A DNA stretch of 64,000 nt from Rubrivivax sp. (lineage in GTDB: Bacteria; Pseudomonadota; Gammaproteobacteria; Burkholderiales; Burkholderiaceae_C). Below, one piece after another: positions 33,823 to 42,963 of this stretch. Below the pieces are notes generated by a model that was given only the letters and a program-made list of their open reading frames with translations, was not told the DNA's origin and made no database searches. The stretch is from the NCBI GenBank assembly GCA_016719535.1, contig JADJYX010000001.1, positions 806,001 through 870,000 of the forward strand. The letters run 5' to 3'. Every line of letters starts with the position of its first letter. Within the stretch, counting starts at the first letter, position 1. Made by a program: the position numbers and the translations under genes.

Positions 33823-34199
33823 GGCCGGCTCCAGCGCTGCGACACGGGGTCGAACTGCCAGGCGCGCGCCTGCTCGGCCGTCGCCGGCCAGGGCTGGTTG
33901 GCGATCTCGCTCGGGCGCAGGATCCAGATGTCGAGCAACTGGCCACCGCCCTCGGTGGTGTAGTGCACCAGCAGCCTGCGGCCGGCCAGCTGGCCCATCA
34001 CCTCGAAGCGGTTGTCCTCGTTGCGGATGCGCGCGCCGGGCGCCAGCCGCGCCGGCTTGCCGTTGAGCAGCACATCGGGCGGCGCGACGCCCGTGAGCTC
34101 GCCGCGCAGCGCGGCAGGCGGAAACAGGCGCGGGACCTGGGCGGTCACCGCCGGGGCGGCCCAGAGCAGGGCCAGGCCGAGTGCAGCACAGCGAAGCAT
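33819..34199 (-). CDS. Hypothetical exported protein upstream of miaB
   Basis: 126 residues with a clear signal peptide (MLRCAALGLALLWAAPAVTA, cut before QVPRLF). The mature part is a small, probably beta-rich protein with PDVLLNGKPARLAPGARIRN and GRRLLVHYTTEGGGQLLDIW. I recall similar periplasmic proteins next to miaB in Burkholderiales but no function. It overlaps miaB by four bases (ATGA), so the two are translated together although one product is exported and the other cytoplasmic. Confidence 0.8.
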   Translation of the reverse strand: MLRCAALGLALLWAAPAVTAQVPRLFPPAALRGELTGVAPPDVLLNGKPARLAPGARIRNEDNRFEVMGQLAGRRLLVHYTTEGGGQLLDIWILRPSEIANQPWPATAEQARAWQFDPVSQRWSRP

Positions 34200-34273
34200 G
34201 GTGTGGATCCAGGGGCTGTGGACAAAACAAATCGGCCCGGGGTAACCGGGCCGACGGCGATCGAAAGGTGATC

Positions 34274-34350
<77 letters not shown>

Positions 34351-34389
34351 TGAACCCAAAAGTATACAGCGCGCACCAACCGGATCAAG

Positions 34390-35475
34390 ATGTTCAGCTT
34401 TTTCAAGAAGAAGGTGCAGACCCCGGCGCCGGAGGCCATTGCGGCGCCGGCGCCCGTCGCTGCGCCGGCACCGGCGACTGTGCCCGTACCCATGGCCGCG
34501 CTGGCACCGGTGACGGATGCGCCGGCCGCCGCCGCGGCGCCTGCTGCTGCGCCATCCGTGCCCAGATCCGGCTGGTTCGACCGCCTGAAGCAGGGCCTGC
34601 GCAAGACCGGCGGCAGCATCGCCCAGGTCTTCACCGGCACCCGCATCGACGACGCGCTGTATGAAGACCTGGAGTCCGCCCTGCTGATGGCCGATACCGG
34701 CGTGGCGGCGACGCAATTCCTGCTGCAGGACCTGAAGCGCCGTGTCAAGGACGCCAAGGCGACCGATGCCGGCGCGGTGAAGGCGCTGCTGGTCGACGCC
34801 ATTGCCGAGCTGCTGCAGCCGCTGCAGCGCGGCCTGAGTGTCGGCCGGCACACGCCGACGGTGATCATGGTCGCCGGTGTCAATGGCGCCGGCAAGACGA
34901 CGACCATCGGCAAGCTCACGCGCCACCTGGCCGCGGCCGACCAGCGCGTGCTGCTGGCGGCCGCCGATACCTTCCGCGCTGCCGCCCGCGAGCAGCTCGC
35001 GGTATGGGCCGATCGCAACCGCGTCGAGATCGTCAGCCAGGAAGGTGGCGACCCCGCGGCGGTGACCTTCGATGCCGTCAATGCCGGCCGTGCGCGCGGC
35101 TGCGACGTGGTCATTGCCGATACCGCCGGTCGCCTGCCGACGCAGCTGCACCTGATGGAAGAGCTGAAGAAGATCCAGCGCGTGATTGCCAAGGCACAGC
35201 CCGACGCGCCGCACGAGGTGCTGCTGGTGGTGGACGGCAATACCGGCCAGAACGCGCTGGCCCAGGTGCAGGCCTTCGACGCCGCGCTCGGGCTCACCGG
35301 CCTGGTCGTCACCAAGCTCGACGGCACCGCCAAGGGCGGTGTGCTGGCCGCCATCGCGCGCTGGTGCAGCGACAAGCAGCGCCCGCTGGCGGTCTATTTC
35401 ATCGGCGTGGGCGAGGCGCTGGAGGACTTGCAGCCCTTCGATGCGCGCGAGTTCGCGCGCGCCCTGCTCGATTGA
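34390..35475 (+). CDS. ftsY: Signal recognition particle receptor FtsY
   Basis: SRP receptor GTPase that docks ribosome-SRP complexes at the membrane. 361 residues. The N-terminal 60 residues are an Ala/Pro-rich linker after MFSFFKKKVQ, in place of the acidic A domain of E. coli. The NG domain has GVNGAGKTTTIGKL (G1), ADTFRAAAREQL, DTAGRLPTQ (G3), TKLDGTAKGG (G4) and FIGVGEALEDLQPFD at the end. Its partner ffh lies 1 kb downstream on the other strand. Confidence 0.97.
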   Translation: MFSFFKKKVQTPAPEAIAAPAPVAAPAPATVPVPMAALAPVTDAPAAAAAPAAAPSVPRSGWFDRLKQGLRKTGGSIAQVFTGTRIDDALYEDLESALLMADTGVAATQFLLQDLKRRVKDAKATDAGAVKALLVDAIAELLQPLQRGLSVGRHTPTVIMVAGVNGAGKTTTIGKLTRHLAAADQRVLLAAADTFRAAAREQLAVWADRNRVEIVSQEGGDPAAVTFDAVNAGRARGCDVVIADTAGRLPTQLHLMEELKKIQRVIAKAQPDAPHEVLLVVDGNTGQNALAQVQAFDAALGLTGLVVTKLDGTAKGGVLAAIARWCSDKQRPLAVYFIGVGEALEDLQPFDAREFARALLD

Positions 35476-35482
35476 CGGTGTT

Positions 35483-36190
35483 TCAGCCGGCAGCCGCCGG
35501 CCTGGAATCGTCGAAGTCGTCGAGAAAACCCGAGGGTACCGGCTCGGGGCCGGCATCGTGCATGGCGGCGTCGCCTTCGGCCAGCAGGGCGTCGAGCTCC
35601 TGCGTCTCGGGGATCGGGATCAGCGGCATCGGCCGCGAGCTGGGGGCCACCGGCTGCATCGGCCCGCTGCCGCGCACCAGGTCATGCGCCAGTGCGGTGC
35701 GCACCTCGGCCGGCGTCGGCAGGTGGCCCTCGCGCCAGACGTGCACGCGCACGCCGGCGGCCCGCAGCACGCGGGCCAGGCGCTCGTGGCGGCGGCGGCT
35801 GCGGGCGCTTTCCTCGCCCGCGCGCACGTCGATCACGGCCAGTACGCGCGAGCCGGTGTCGCACACCAGCAGGTCGGCGCTGAGCGTACCCACCCGCTGC
35901 AGCCACTCGGTGTAGGAATGCCGCGTGGGCACGCGCAGAAAGCGCGCCAGCGGCACCTGGGCCAGCACCATATAGCCCGGCAGGGCACGGCGCAGCAGTT
36001 CGTAGGACTGCCGCTCCTGCACCGTCATCACGCGTGCCGGTTCGGGGGGCCAGTCCTGCACCGTGTCGAGCGCGTCACGCAGGCTGCGCGATCCCTGCTG
36101 ACGGCCGCGCAGGCGCGTGATCAGCAGCGTGATCAGCAGGGCCACGGCCCCGGCAAGGGCCATGGTCGAGGCAGAGTCGAGAAAGTCCAT
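35483..36190 (-). CDS. Membrane-anchored protein with DUF2726 domain
   Basis: 235 residues: an N-terminal membrane helix (ALAGAVALLITLLITRL), then a domain with MTVQERQSYELLRRALPGYM, VLAQVPLARFLRV and LSADLLVCDTGSRVLAVIDV. This resembles DUF2726, which has a restriction-endonuclease-like core and is found in topoisomerase-like and nuclease-like proteins. The acidic C-terminal tail is low in complexity. Function unknown; nuclease activity cannot be claimed from sequence alone. Convergent with ftsY. Confidence 0.75.
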   Translation of the reverse strand: MDFLDSASTMALAGAVALLITLLITRLRGRQQGSRSLRDALDTVQDWPPEPARVMTVQERQSYELLRRALPGYMVLAQVPLARFLRVPTRHSYTEWLQRVGTLSADLLVCDTGSRVLAVIDVRAGEESARSRRRHERLARVLRAAGVRVHVWREGHLPTPAEVRTALAHDLVRGSGPMQPVAPSSRPMPLIPIPETQELDALLAEGDAAMHDAGPEPVPSGFLDDFDDSRPAAAG

Positions 36191-36350
36191 GTGGGTCGCC
36201 AATGCACCCCGTGGGTGCCGTCGTCGCGCAAAAGCCTGCAAGCTACGCGTGACGGGAGGTCGCGGTCAACCACGCGCCGGCGACGAAGGTATCCAATCGT
36301 TTCGGCGCTCGACAATGCCCGACAGGTGCGGCAATGCGCCGCGCTTGTGC

Positions 36351-37733
36351 TCAGCGCGGCGGCAGGCCGGGAAAACCCCCGCCGCCCATGCCGCCCATGC
36401 CCCCCATGCGGCGCATCATCTTCATCAGGCCGCCACCCTTCATCTTCTTCATCATCCCCTGCATCTGCTCGAACTGGTTGAGCATGCGGTTGACCTCCTG
36501 CACCTGCACGCCGGCGCCGGCGGCGATGCGGCGCTTGCGCGAGGCCTTGATGAGTTCGGGCTTGCGGCGCTCGAGCGGCGTCATCGCATGGATGATGCCT
36601 TCCATGCGGCGCACGTCGCGCTCGGCGCGGTTCATGTCGGCGCCGGCGGCCTTGGCGGTGAGCTGGCTGGGCAGCTTGTCCATCAGTCCGGCCAGGCCGC
36701 CCATCTTCTTCATCTGCGAGATCTGCATCAGGAAGTCGTTGAGGTCGAAGCCGCCGCCGGTCTTCACCTTGTCGGCCAGCTGCTGCGCGGCCTGCAGGTC
36801 GACGCCCTTCTGCACCTCCTCGACCAGCGCGACGATGTCGCCCATGCCGAGCACGCGGCCGGCGTGGCGGTCGGCGTCGAAGACCTCGAGCCCGTCGATC
36901 TTCTCGGACACGCCGGCAAATTTGATCGGCGCGCCGGTGATCTGCCGCACCGACAGCGCGGCGCCGCCGCGCGAGTCGCCGTCCAGCTTGGTCAGCACGA
37001 CGCCGGTGAGCGGCAGCGCATCCTTGAAGGCCTTGGCGGTATTGATCGCGTCCTGGCCCTGCATGGCGTCGACGACGAACAGCGTCTCCACCGGCTTGAG
37101 CACCGCGTGCAGGTCGCGGATCTCGGCCATCAGCGCCTCGTCGATGCCCAGGCGGCCGGCGGTGTCGACCAGCAGCACGTCGAAATAGTGGCGCCGGGCG
37201 TGATCCAGCGCGGCCAGCGCGATGTCGTGCGGCTTCTGGTCGGGCGTCGACGAAAACCACTCGGCACCGGCCTGCGCGGTCACGGTCTTCAGCTGCTCGA
37301 TGGCGGCCGGCCGGTAGACGTCGGCCGATACCGTCAGCACCTTCTTCTTGCGCTTCGTGATCAGGTGCTTGGCGATCTTGGCGGTCGATGTCGTCTTGCC
37401 CGAGCCCTGCAGGCCGGCCATCAGGATCACCGCCGGCGGCTGCGTGGCGAGGTCGAGGTCGGCCACGCCCGCGCCCATGGTGGCGGCGAGTTCCTTGTGC
37501 ACGATGCCCACCAGCGCCTGGCCGGGGTTGAGCGAGCCCACCACCTCATGACCCAGGGCCTTGTCCTTGACGCGGGCGATGAAGTCCCGCACCACGGGCA
37601 GCGCAACGTCGGCCTCGAGCAAGGCCATGCGCACTTCGCGCAGCATGTCCTGGATGTTGCTCTCGGTGATGCGGGCCTGGCCGCGCATCGTCTTGACCAG
37701 CCGTGAGAGGCGGTCGGATAGGGTCGAGGCCAT
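36351..37733 (-). CDS. ffh: Signal recognition particle GTPase Ffh
   Basis: SRP54 homologue of 460 residues that binds 4.5S RNA and signal peptides. NG domain: GLQGSGKTTSTAKIA (G1), DVYRPAAIEQL, DTAGRLGIDE (G3), TKLDGDSRGGAAL (G4). The methionine-rich M domain ends MKKMKGGGLMKMMRRMGG plus a glycine tail, and RMEGIIHAMTPLER is its first part. MASTLSDRLSRLV is the start. Confidence 0.97.
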   Translation of the reverse strand: MASTLSDRLSRLVKTMRGQARITESNIQDMLREVRMALLEADVALPVVRDFIARVKDKALGHEVVGSLNPGQALVGIVHKELAATMGAGVADLDLATQPPAVILMAGLQGSGKTTSTAKIAKHLITKRKKKVLTVSADVYRPAAIEQLKTVTAQAGAEWFSSTPDQKPHDIALAALDHARRHYFDVLLVDTAGRLGIDEALMAEIRDLHAVLKPVETLFVVDAMQGQDAINTAKAFKDALPLTGVVLTKLDGDSRGGAALSVRQITGAPIKFAGVSEKIDGLEVFDADRHAGRVLGMGDIVALVEEVQKGVDLQAAQQLADKVKTGGGFDLNDFLMQISQMKKMGGLAGLMDKLPSQLTAKAAGADMNRAERDVRRMEGIIHAMTPLERRKPELIKASRKRRIAAGAGVQVQEVNRMLNQFEQMQGMMKKMKGGGLMKMMRRMGGMGGMGGGGFPGLPPR

Positions 37734-37778
37734 CGCGGGACGGCGCGTCGGCACGCGCCGCGAAAGTACACTGTGGCG

Positions 37779-38591
37779 ATGATTTTATCGTCGGGCTCCG
37801 GCAGTGCCCTGGCCAGCGGCTGGCCGGGGGTGATGGCCAGCCTCCTGTATGCGGTGGCGGCGCTGCAGGGAGGCCGGCAGGAGCGCTGGGCGACGATGGC
37901 ACTGCCCGCGGCCTGGATGGCCCATCTGCTGGCGCTGATCTTCGACCTCAGCGGCTGGGGCACGGGTGGCCAGGGCACGCGGCTCGGCTTCGCCCCGGTG
38001 CTGTCGCTGACGGTCTGGATCGTCATCGGCGTGCATGCCGTGGAAAGCCGCTTCGTGCCGCTGCCCGCCGTGCGTGGCTGGCTGGCACCGGTGGGCGTGC
38101 TGGTGGTGCTGCTGGCGGCGCTGTTTCCGGGCGACAGCCGGCAGTTCGGCTCGCCGCTGGCGGCCTTTCACTTCGTGCTCGGTGTCGGCGCCTATGGCCT
38201 GTTCGGCGCCGCGGTGCTGCACGGCGCGCTGCTCGATGCCGCCGAGCGTCGCATGCGCATGAAGGGCCCGTCGCCGGGCGGCGGTACGGGCATGCCGCTG
38301 CTGCAGCTCGAACGGCTGACCTTCCGCTTCGTCGAGGTCGGATTTCTCGTGCTGTCGGCCACCGTGCTGCTGGGGCTGTTCACGGCCACGCAGTGGCGCT
38401 GGGATCACAAGACCGTCTTTTCGCTGCTGGGCTGGGCGGTATTCGCGGCGCTGCTCGTCGGTCGCCGCCTGCAGGGCTGGCGCGGACGCCGCGCCACGCG
38501 CTGGCTGTATGTCGGCGCGGCGCTGCTGCTGCTGTCCTATGTGGGCTCGCGCTTCGTGCTCGAAGTCCTGCTCGGCCGTCCGTCGGCCTGA
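37779..38591 (+). CDS. CcsA/YpjD-like cytochrome c assembly membrane protein
   Basis: Polytopic inner-membrane protein of about 270 residues, with around eight helices. It resembles the cytochrome c assembly protein family (CcsA/CcmC/YpjD): a conserved HFVLGVGAYGLFGAAVLHGA region with membrane histidines, TVLLGLFTATQWRWDHKTVFSLLGW, and a histidine near the start (WMAHLLAL). In Burkholderiales this gene usually lies beside ffh and is annotated as inner-membrane protein YpjD. Heme handling is an inference from family. ATG 37779 is preferred to GTG 37773. Confidence 0.8.
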   Translation: MILSSGSGSALASGWPGVMASLLYAVAALQGGRQERWATMALPAAWMAHLLALIFDLSGWGTGGQGTRLGFAPVLSLTVWIVIGVHAVESRFVPLPAVRGWLAPVGVLVVLLAALFPGDSRQFGSPLAAFHFVLGVGAYGLFGAAVLHGALLDAAERRMRMKGPSPGGGTGMPLLQLERLTFRFVEVGFLVLSATVLLGLFTATQWRWDHKTVFSLLGWAVFAALLVGRRLQGWRGRRATRWLYVGAALLLLSYVGSRFVLEVLLGRPSA

Positions 38592-38616
38592 AGCCGGCCC
38601 ACCCGATCCCCACCCG

Positions 38617-38862
38617 ATGAAATACCTGCTGCTCCTGCTCGTGGTCGGCGTCGTGCTGTTTCTGATGTTCGGCCGCCGGCGCAAGCCTGACGAAGACCGT
38701 CCTGACGCCGGCGACCGCCCGGCCGCCCGGCGTCCGGGCGAGGCCGCGACGATGCTGGCCTGTGCGCACTGCGGCGTGCACCTGCCGCGCGATGATGCGG
38801 TGCTCGACGCCGCCGGCCGCGCCTACTGCGGCGAGGCGCACCGCATCGCCGGCCCGCGCTGA
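38617..38862 (+). CDS. PP0621-family small membrane protein
   Basis: 81 residues: one N-terminal membrane helix (YLLLLLVVGVVLFLMFG) followed by a basic linker and a small cysteine motif, CAHCGVHLPRDDAV, then AYCGEAHRI, which may bind a metal. It matches the PP0621 family that commonly precedes pilS in Betaproteobacteria. Function unknown. It lies 17 bases before the pilS start. Confidence 0.85.
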   Translation: MKYLLLLLVVGVVLFLMFGRRRKPDEDRPDAGDRPAARRPGEAATMLACAHCGVHLPRDDAVLDAAGRAYCGEAHRIAGPR

Positions 38863-38878
38863 GGCGCGCGACCGTACC

Positions 38879-40831
38879 GTGGACGAGCCCGGCACCGGCC
38901 CTGCACCGGCGGCGTCGCCTGCCGGCGGCGACCGGCGCAGCGGTGACCGTCGCGTCGGCGATCGGCGCAGGTCCGACCGCCGCGGCACGCGTGCGCCCCT
39001 GCCCGACGAGTCGTGGTTCGGCGCCGTCGGTGTCGACGGCGATCGCCACGCCGACGCCCGCGAGTCCTTCTTCGACCCCGGCTGGCTGGCCGCCGGCGAA
39101 GAAGCGGCCGACAGCCACTTCATCACCCGCGAGGCGCGGCGCGTGGCGACGGCGCAGGACACCGCGCTGGCGCGCGTCTATCGCACCTATGCCGCCGCGC
39201 GCGCGGTGGTCGGCCTGGTGCTGGTGGCCGTGCAGGCGGCCAGCGGCCTGCTGGGCTCGCGGCCGGCGCTGGCGTCGGCGCTGCTGTGCCTGGCCTACGC
39301 CGTGCAGGCCATCACCTTCTGGCTGCTGCCGCGCTACCAGCCGCTGAGTGCACCGCAGTCCAAGCGCAGCCAGCGCCGGCTGCAGTGGCTGGCGACGATC
39401 GGGGTCGACCTGGTCGTCTTTGCCGGGCTGCACATGCTGGAGCCGGGCTCGAGCTTCAACTTCGCGGCCCTGCTGGTGCTGCCGGTGCTGATGGCCGGTG
39501 TGTTGACCAGCCGCCTGCTGGCGCTGGCCACGGCTGCCGGCGTGACGCTGATGCTGCTCTTCATGGCCTGGCGCAGCGCTCAACTGGGCGGCGACCTCAA
39601 TCCGCTGATGATGCAGGCCGGCCTCGCGGGGCTGGGGCTGTTCGTCATCACGCTGCTGTCGGGCGAACTGGCCGGGCGCCTGGCGCGTGAGGAGCTGGCC
39701 GCGCGCGGCAGCCTGGAACTGGCACGCCAGCAGGCGCAGCTCAACCGCCTGGTGATCGAGGAGATGGTCGACGGCGTGCTGGTGGTCGACCATCGGCTGC
39801 GCGTGCGTGCGGCCAATCCGGCGGCGCGCGAACTGCTGGCCGAGCAGGGCCTGGCGCCGACGGCGCCCTTCCCGTTGCCGTCGCGCCAGGCCTGGCTGCC
39901 GCTGTCGCAGGCGGTGGAGGCCGCGCTGGCCGATTCCCGCACCTGGCCCGAGGCCGGGCGCGACATCGCGCTCGCCTTCGACAGCGGCCACCGCCGCACG
40001 CTGCGCGTGCGCATCCGCTTCATGCGCCGGCGCGACGTCGACCAGCGCGCCGGCGAGCCGTTCTGCGTGCTGCTGCTGGAGGACGTGCGCACCGCCGAGG
40101 CGCGGCTGCGGCAGGAGAAGCTGGCCGCGATGGGGCGCGTCTCGGCCGGCATCGCGCACGAGATCCGCAACCCGCTGGCCGCCATTTCGCAGGCCAATGC
40201 GCTGCTGCTGGAAGACGAGCTCGGCGCCACGCAGCAGCGGCTGGCGCGCATCGTGGCCGACAACGTCGAGCGCCTGAAGCGCCTGGTCGACGATGTGATG
40301 GAGGTGGCCCCGGGGGCGCCGCCGGTGGTGCGCGTGATCGACGCCGCCGCCGCGGTGGCTGCCGCCGCCGCCGAGTGGGCGCATACCGTCGACCTGCCGC
40401 TCGGCGCGGACAGCCGCTTGCACGTCGACCTGCCGACGCAGCCCCTGGGCGTGAGCTTCGACCCCGAACACCTGCGCCGCGTGCTCGTCAACCTGCTGGA
40501 CAACGCGCACCGGCACGCCAGCGGGGTGCCGGGCGCGATCTTCCTGCGCCTGGCGGCGGTGGACGAGCTTCGCGCCCAGCTCACCGTGGCCAGCGACAGC
40601 CCGCCGATCCCGCCCGAGGTCGAGCGCCACCTGTTCGAGCCCTTCTTCTCGACCCGCAGCCGCGGCACCGGGCTCGGCCTGTACATTTGCCGCGAGCTGT
40701 GCGAGCGCTATGGCGCCAGCATCGAATACCGCGCCCGGCCGGGCGCTGCGCGGCTGCGCAACGAATTCCGCGTACTGATGCAGCGCGCTGCGCCCGAGCC
40801 GGCTAACGCCACCCTGGGTCTCGTGCCGTGA
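38879..40831 (+). CDS. pilS: Sensor histidine kinase PilS
   Basis: Membrane sensor kinase of 650 residues from GTG 38879, controlling pilin transcription through PilR. The N-terminal 90 residues are cytoplasmic and contain tandem GDRR-type repeats (GDRRSGDRRVGDRRRSDRR). About six membrane helices follow (residues ~100-270), then a PAS domain, an H box with the phosphoacceptor His in SAGIAHEIRNPLAA, and an ATPase domain with N box (NLLDNAHRHA) and RGTGLGLYICRELCERYG. Overlaps pilR by four bases. Confidence 0.93.
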   Translation: MDEPGTGPAPAASPAGGDRRSGDRRVGDRRRSDRRGTRAPLPDESWFGAVGVDGDRHADARESFFDPGWLAAGEEAADSHFITREARRVATAQDTALARVYRTYAAARAVVGLVLVAVQAASGLLGSRPALASALLCLAYAVQAITFWLLPRYQPLSAPQSKRSQRRLQWLATIGVDLVVFAGLHMLEPGSSFNFAALLVLPVLMAGVLTSRLLALATAAGVTLMLLFMAWRSAQLGGDLNPLMMQAGLAGLGLFVITLLSGELAGRLAREELAARGSLELARQQAQLNRLVIEEMVDGVLVVDHRLRVRAANPAARELLAEQGLAPTAPFPLPSRQAWLPLSQAVEAALADSRTWPEAGRDIALAFDSGHRRTLRVRIRFMRRRDVDQRAGEPFCVLLLEDVRTAEARLRQEKLAAMGRVSAGIAHEIRNPLAAISQANALLLEDELGATQQRLARIVADNVERLKRLVDDVMEVAPGAPPVVRVIDAAAAVAAAAAEWAHTVDLPLGADSRLHVDLPTQPLGVSFDPEHLRRVLVNLLDNAHRHASGVPGAIFLRLAAVDELRAQLTVASDSPPIPPEVERHLFEPFFSTRSRGTGLGLYICRELCERYGASIEYRARPGAARLRNEFRVLMQRAAPEPANATLGLVP

Positions 40832-42348
40832 ACCAAACTGCCCCGCAACGCCTGCTCGTCGTCGACGACGAGCCCGATCTGCGCACGCTCTATGAACTGA
40901 CACTGGTGCGTGAAGGCTTCGACGTCGAGAGCGCCGGCTCGGTCGAGGAAGCCTGGGCGGCGCTGCAGCGCCAGCGCTTCGCCGTCGTCATCACCGACAT
41001 GCGCCTGCCCGACGGCACCGGCCTGGACCTGCTGCGCCGCATGGACGAGAGCGGACGGCGTGAGAAGGGGATTGTCATCACCGCCTACGGTTCGGCCGAG
41101 AATGCGGTCGAGGCGCTGAAGGCCGGCGCCTACGACTACCTCACCAAGCCGGTCGACCTGCGCCAGTTCCGCTCGGTGGTGGCCACGGCGCTGGGCCGCG
41201 CGCCGGTGCCGGTGGCCGAACACCAGGGCCTGCCGCCGCGCGAGCGCGGCGGCGAATGGCGCAGCCTGCGCGCGCCGGCATCCGAAGCCCTTGCCAGCGG
41301 CCCGGCCGCGCTGCGGCGGCTGGTCGGCGGGTCGCCGGCCATTCAGCAGGTGCGCTCGATGATCGAGAAGGTGGCGCGCAGCATGGCGCCGGTGCTGGTG
41401 CAGGGCGAGTCGGGCACCGGCAAGGAACTGGTCGCACGTGCCATCCACGAGGTGTCGCCGCGCGCCGGGCAGGCCTTCGTGGCCGTCAATTGCGGCGCCA
41501 TCCCCGAGGCGCTGCTCGAGGCTGAATTTTTCGGCTACCGCAAGGGCGCCTTCACCGGCGCCACCGAAGACCGCGAGGGCTTCTTCCAGGCCGCCCACGG
41601 CGGCACGCTGTTTCTGGACGAGATCGGCGAGCTGCCGCTGGCCATGCAGAGCAAGCTGCTGCGCGTGATCCAGGAGCGCGCCGTGCGCCCGCTGGGCAGC
41701 ACGGCGGAGCTGCCGGTCAACGTGCGCATCGTCAGCGCCACCCACAAGGACCTGGCGGCCGAAGTGGCGGCCAGCCGCTTCCGCCAGGACCTGTACTACC
41801 GCCTCAACGTCATCCAGATTCCGGTGCCGCCGCTGCGCGACCGCCTGGTCGACCTGCCCGACATCTGCGCCACGGTGGTCGAGCGCATCGCCGGCGATGC
41901 CGGTGTCTCGCCGCCACCCGAGCTGACTGCCGGCGCGCTGGCGCAGCTGCGCCGCTACAGCTTCCCCGGCAACGTGCGCGAGCTCGAAAACCTGCTGCAC
42001 CGTGCACTGGCGCTGGCCGGCGGCGCCCGCATCGAGCGCGAGGACCTGGGCCTGCCCGACGCCGCGCTGGTCGACGTCGAGCCCGAGCCTGCGGCCGCAT
42101 CGCCGGAGGCCGTGGCAACGCACGCAGCGGCGCCGGCGGGGGCGGCGCCGCTGCCCGGCGATCTGGCGACCTACCTCGACGAGGTCGAGCGCGAAATCCT
42201 CGAACGCGCCCTCGAACGACACCGCTACAACCGCACCGCCGCCGGCGCCAGCCTGGGCCTGTCGCTGCGCCAGATGCGCTACCGCATGGCCAGGCTGGGC
42301 ATCGGCAGCAGCGACGGACCGGCCGACGGTCGCGGCGATGGTGACTGA
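40828..42348 (+). CDS. pilR: Sigma-54-dependent response regulator PilR
   Basis: NtrC-type regulator of 506 residues from a GTG start. Receiver domain with phosphorylated Asp in VVITDMRLPDG and Lys in YLTKPVDLRQ; AAA+ domain with GESGTGKELVAR (Walker A), the sigma-54 contact loop GAFTGA, GGTLFLDEIGELPL (Walker B) and NVRELENLLHR; Fis-type HTH at the end (RYNRTAAGASLGLSLRQMRY). Predicted to activate the major pilin gene, which is outside this window, with RpoN. Confidence 0.95.
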   Translation: MNQTAPQRLLVVDDEPDLRTLYELTLVREGFDVESAGSVEEAWAALQRQRFAVVITDMRLPDGTGLDLLRRMDESGRREKGIVITAYGSAENAVEALKAGAYDYLTKPVDLRQFRSVVATALGRAPVPVAEHQGLPPRERGGEWRSLRAPASEALASGPAALRRLVGGSPAIQQVRSMIEKVARSMAPVLVQGESGTGKELVARAIHEVSPRAGQAFVAVNCGAIPEALLEAEFFGYRKGAFTGATEDREGFFQAAHGGTLFLDEIGELPLAMQSKLLRVIQERAVRPLGSTAELPVNVRIVSATHKDLAAEVAASRFRQDLYYRLNVIQIPVPPLRDRLVDLPDICATVVERIAGDAGVSPPPELTAGALAQLRRYSFPGNVRELENLLHRALALAGGARIEREDLGLPDAALVDVEPEPAAASPEAVATHAAAPAGAAPLPGDLATYLDEVEREILERALERHRYNRTAAGASLGLSLRQMRYRMARLGIGSSDGPADGRGDGD

Positions 42349-42366
42349 GGCTGGGTCGATCCAGGC

Positions 42367-42963
42367 ATGAGGGCGCGCCGCCTCGAGCCCGGCTGGCGCG
42401 AAGGCTGGTGGTCCGGCGCGCGCCACGCGCCATCGCCGAATGCCGGGTCGCGGCCGGCGGGTGAGCGGCCCAGCCTGGTCGTGCTGCATTCGATCAGCCT
42501 GCCACCGGGCGTGCTGCATGGCGACGCCGTCGAGCGCCTGTTCCTCAACGCGCTGGATGTCGATCGCCACGCCTCCTTCGACGGCCTGCGTGGCCTGCGG
42601 GTGTCGGCGCATTTCTTCGTGCGGCGCAGCGGCGAGGTCGTGCAGTTCGTGGCCACGCACGAACGCGCCTGGCACGCCGGCGTGTCCTGCTGGCGCGGGC
42701 GCGCCAATTGCAACGACTGGTCGATCGGCATCGAGATCGAAGGCCTCGAAGGCCGGACCTTCGCTGCCGCCCAGTACCGCGCGCTGCGGCGTCTGTTGCA
42801 GGCCGTCGTCAGCCGTCATCCGATCGACGAGGTCGTCGGACACGAGCACGTGGCGCCCGGTCGCAAGCGCGACCCGGGTGCGGGCTTCGAGTGGGTGCGG
42901 GTTGCACGCGCACTCGGGGGCTCGCGGGTGCGCGTGTGGCCGCGCGTGGGCGCCATGCCCTGA
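42367..42963 (+). CDS. ampD: 1,6-anhydro-N-acetylmuramyl-L-alanine amidase AmpD
   Basis: Cytoplasmic zinc amidase of muropeptide recycling, 198 residues; its loss derepresses AmpC beta-lactamase where AmpR exists. Zinc ligands: His in LVVLHSISLPPG, His in GHEHVAPGRKRDPG and the Asp in the same motif; AHFFVRRSGEVVQFV and IGIEIEG are family-typical. It follows pilR by 18 bases, common in this order. Confidence 0.94.
   Translation: MRARRLEPGWREGWWSGARHAPSPNAGSRPAGERPSLVVLHSISLPPGVLHGDAVERLFLNALDVDRHASFDGLRGLRVSAHFFVRRSGEVVQFVATHERAWHAGVSCWRGRANCNDWSIGIEIEGLEGRTFAAAQYRALRRLLQAVVSRHPIDEVVGHEHVAPGRKRDPGAGFEWVRVARALGGSRVRVWPRVGAMP

Noticed and set aside
36191..36350. 4.5S RNA gene next to ffh
   Set aside because: I looked for the conserved GGAA tetraloop and SRP RNA helix on both strands of the short gap and saw nothing convincing.
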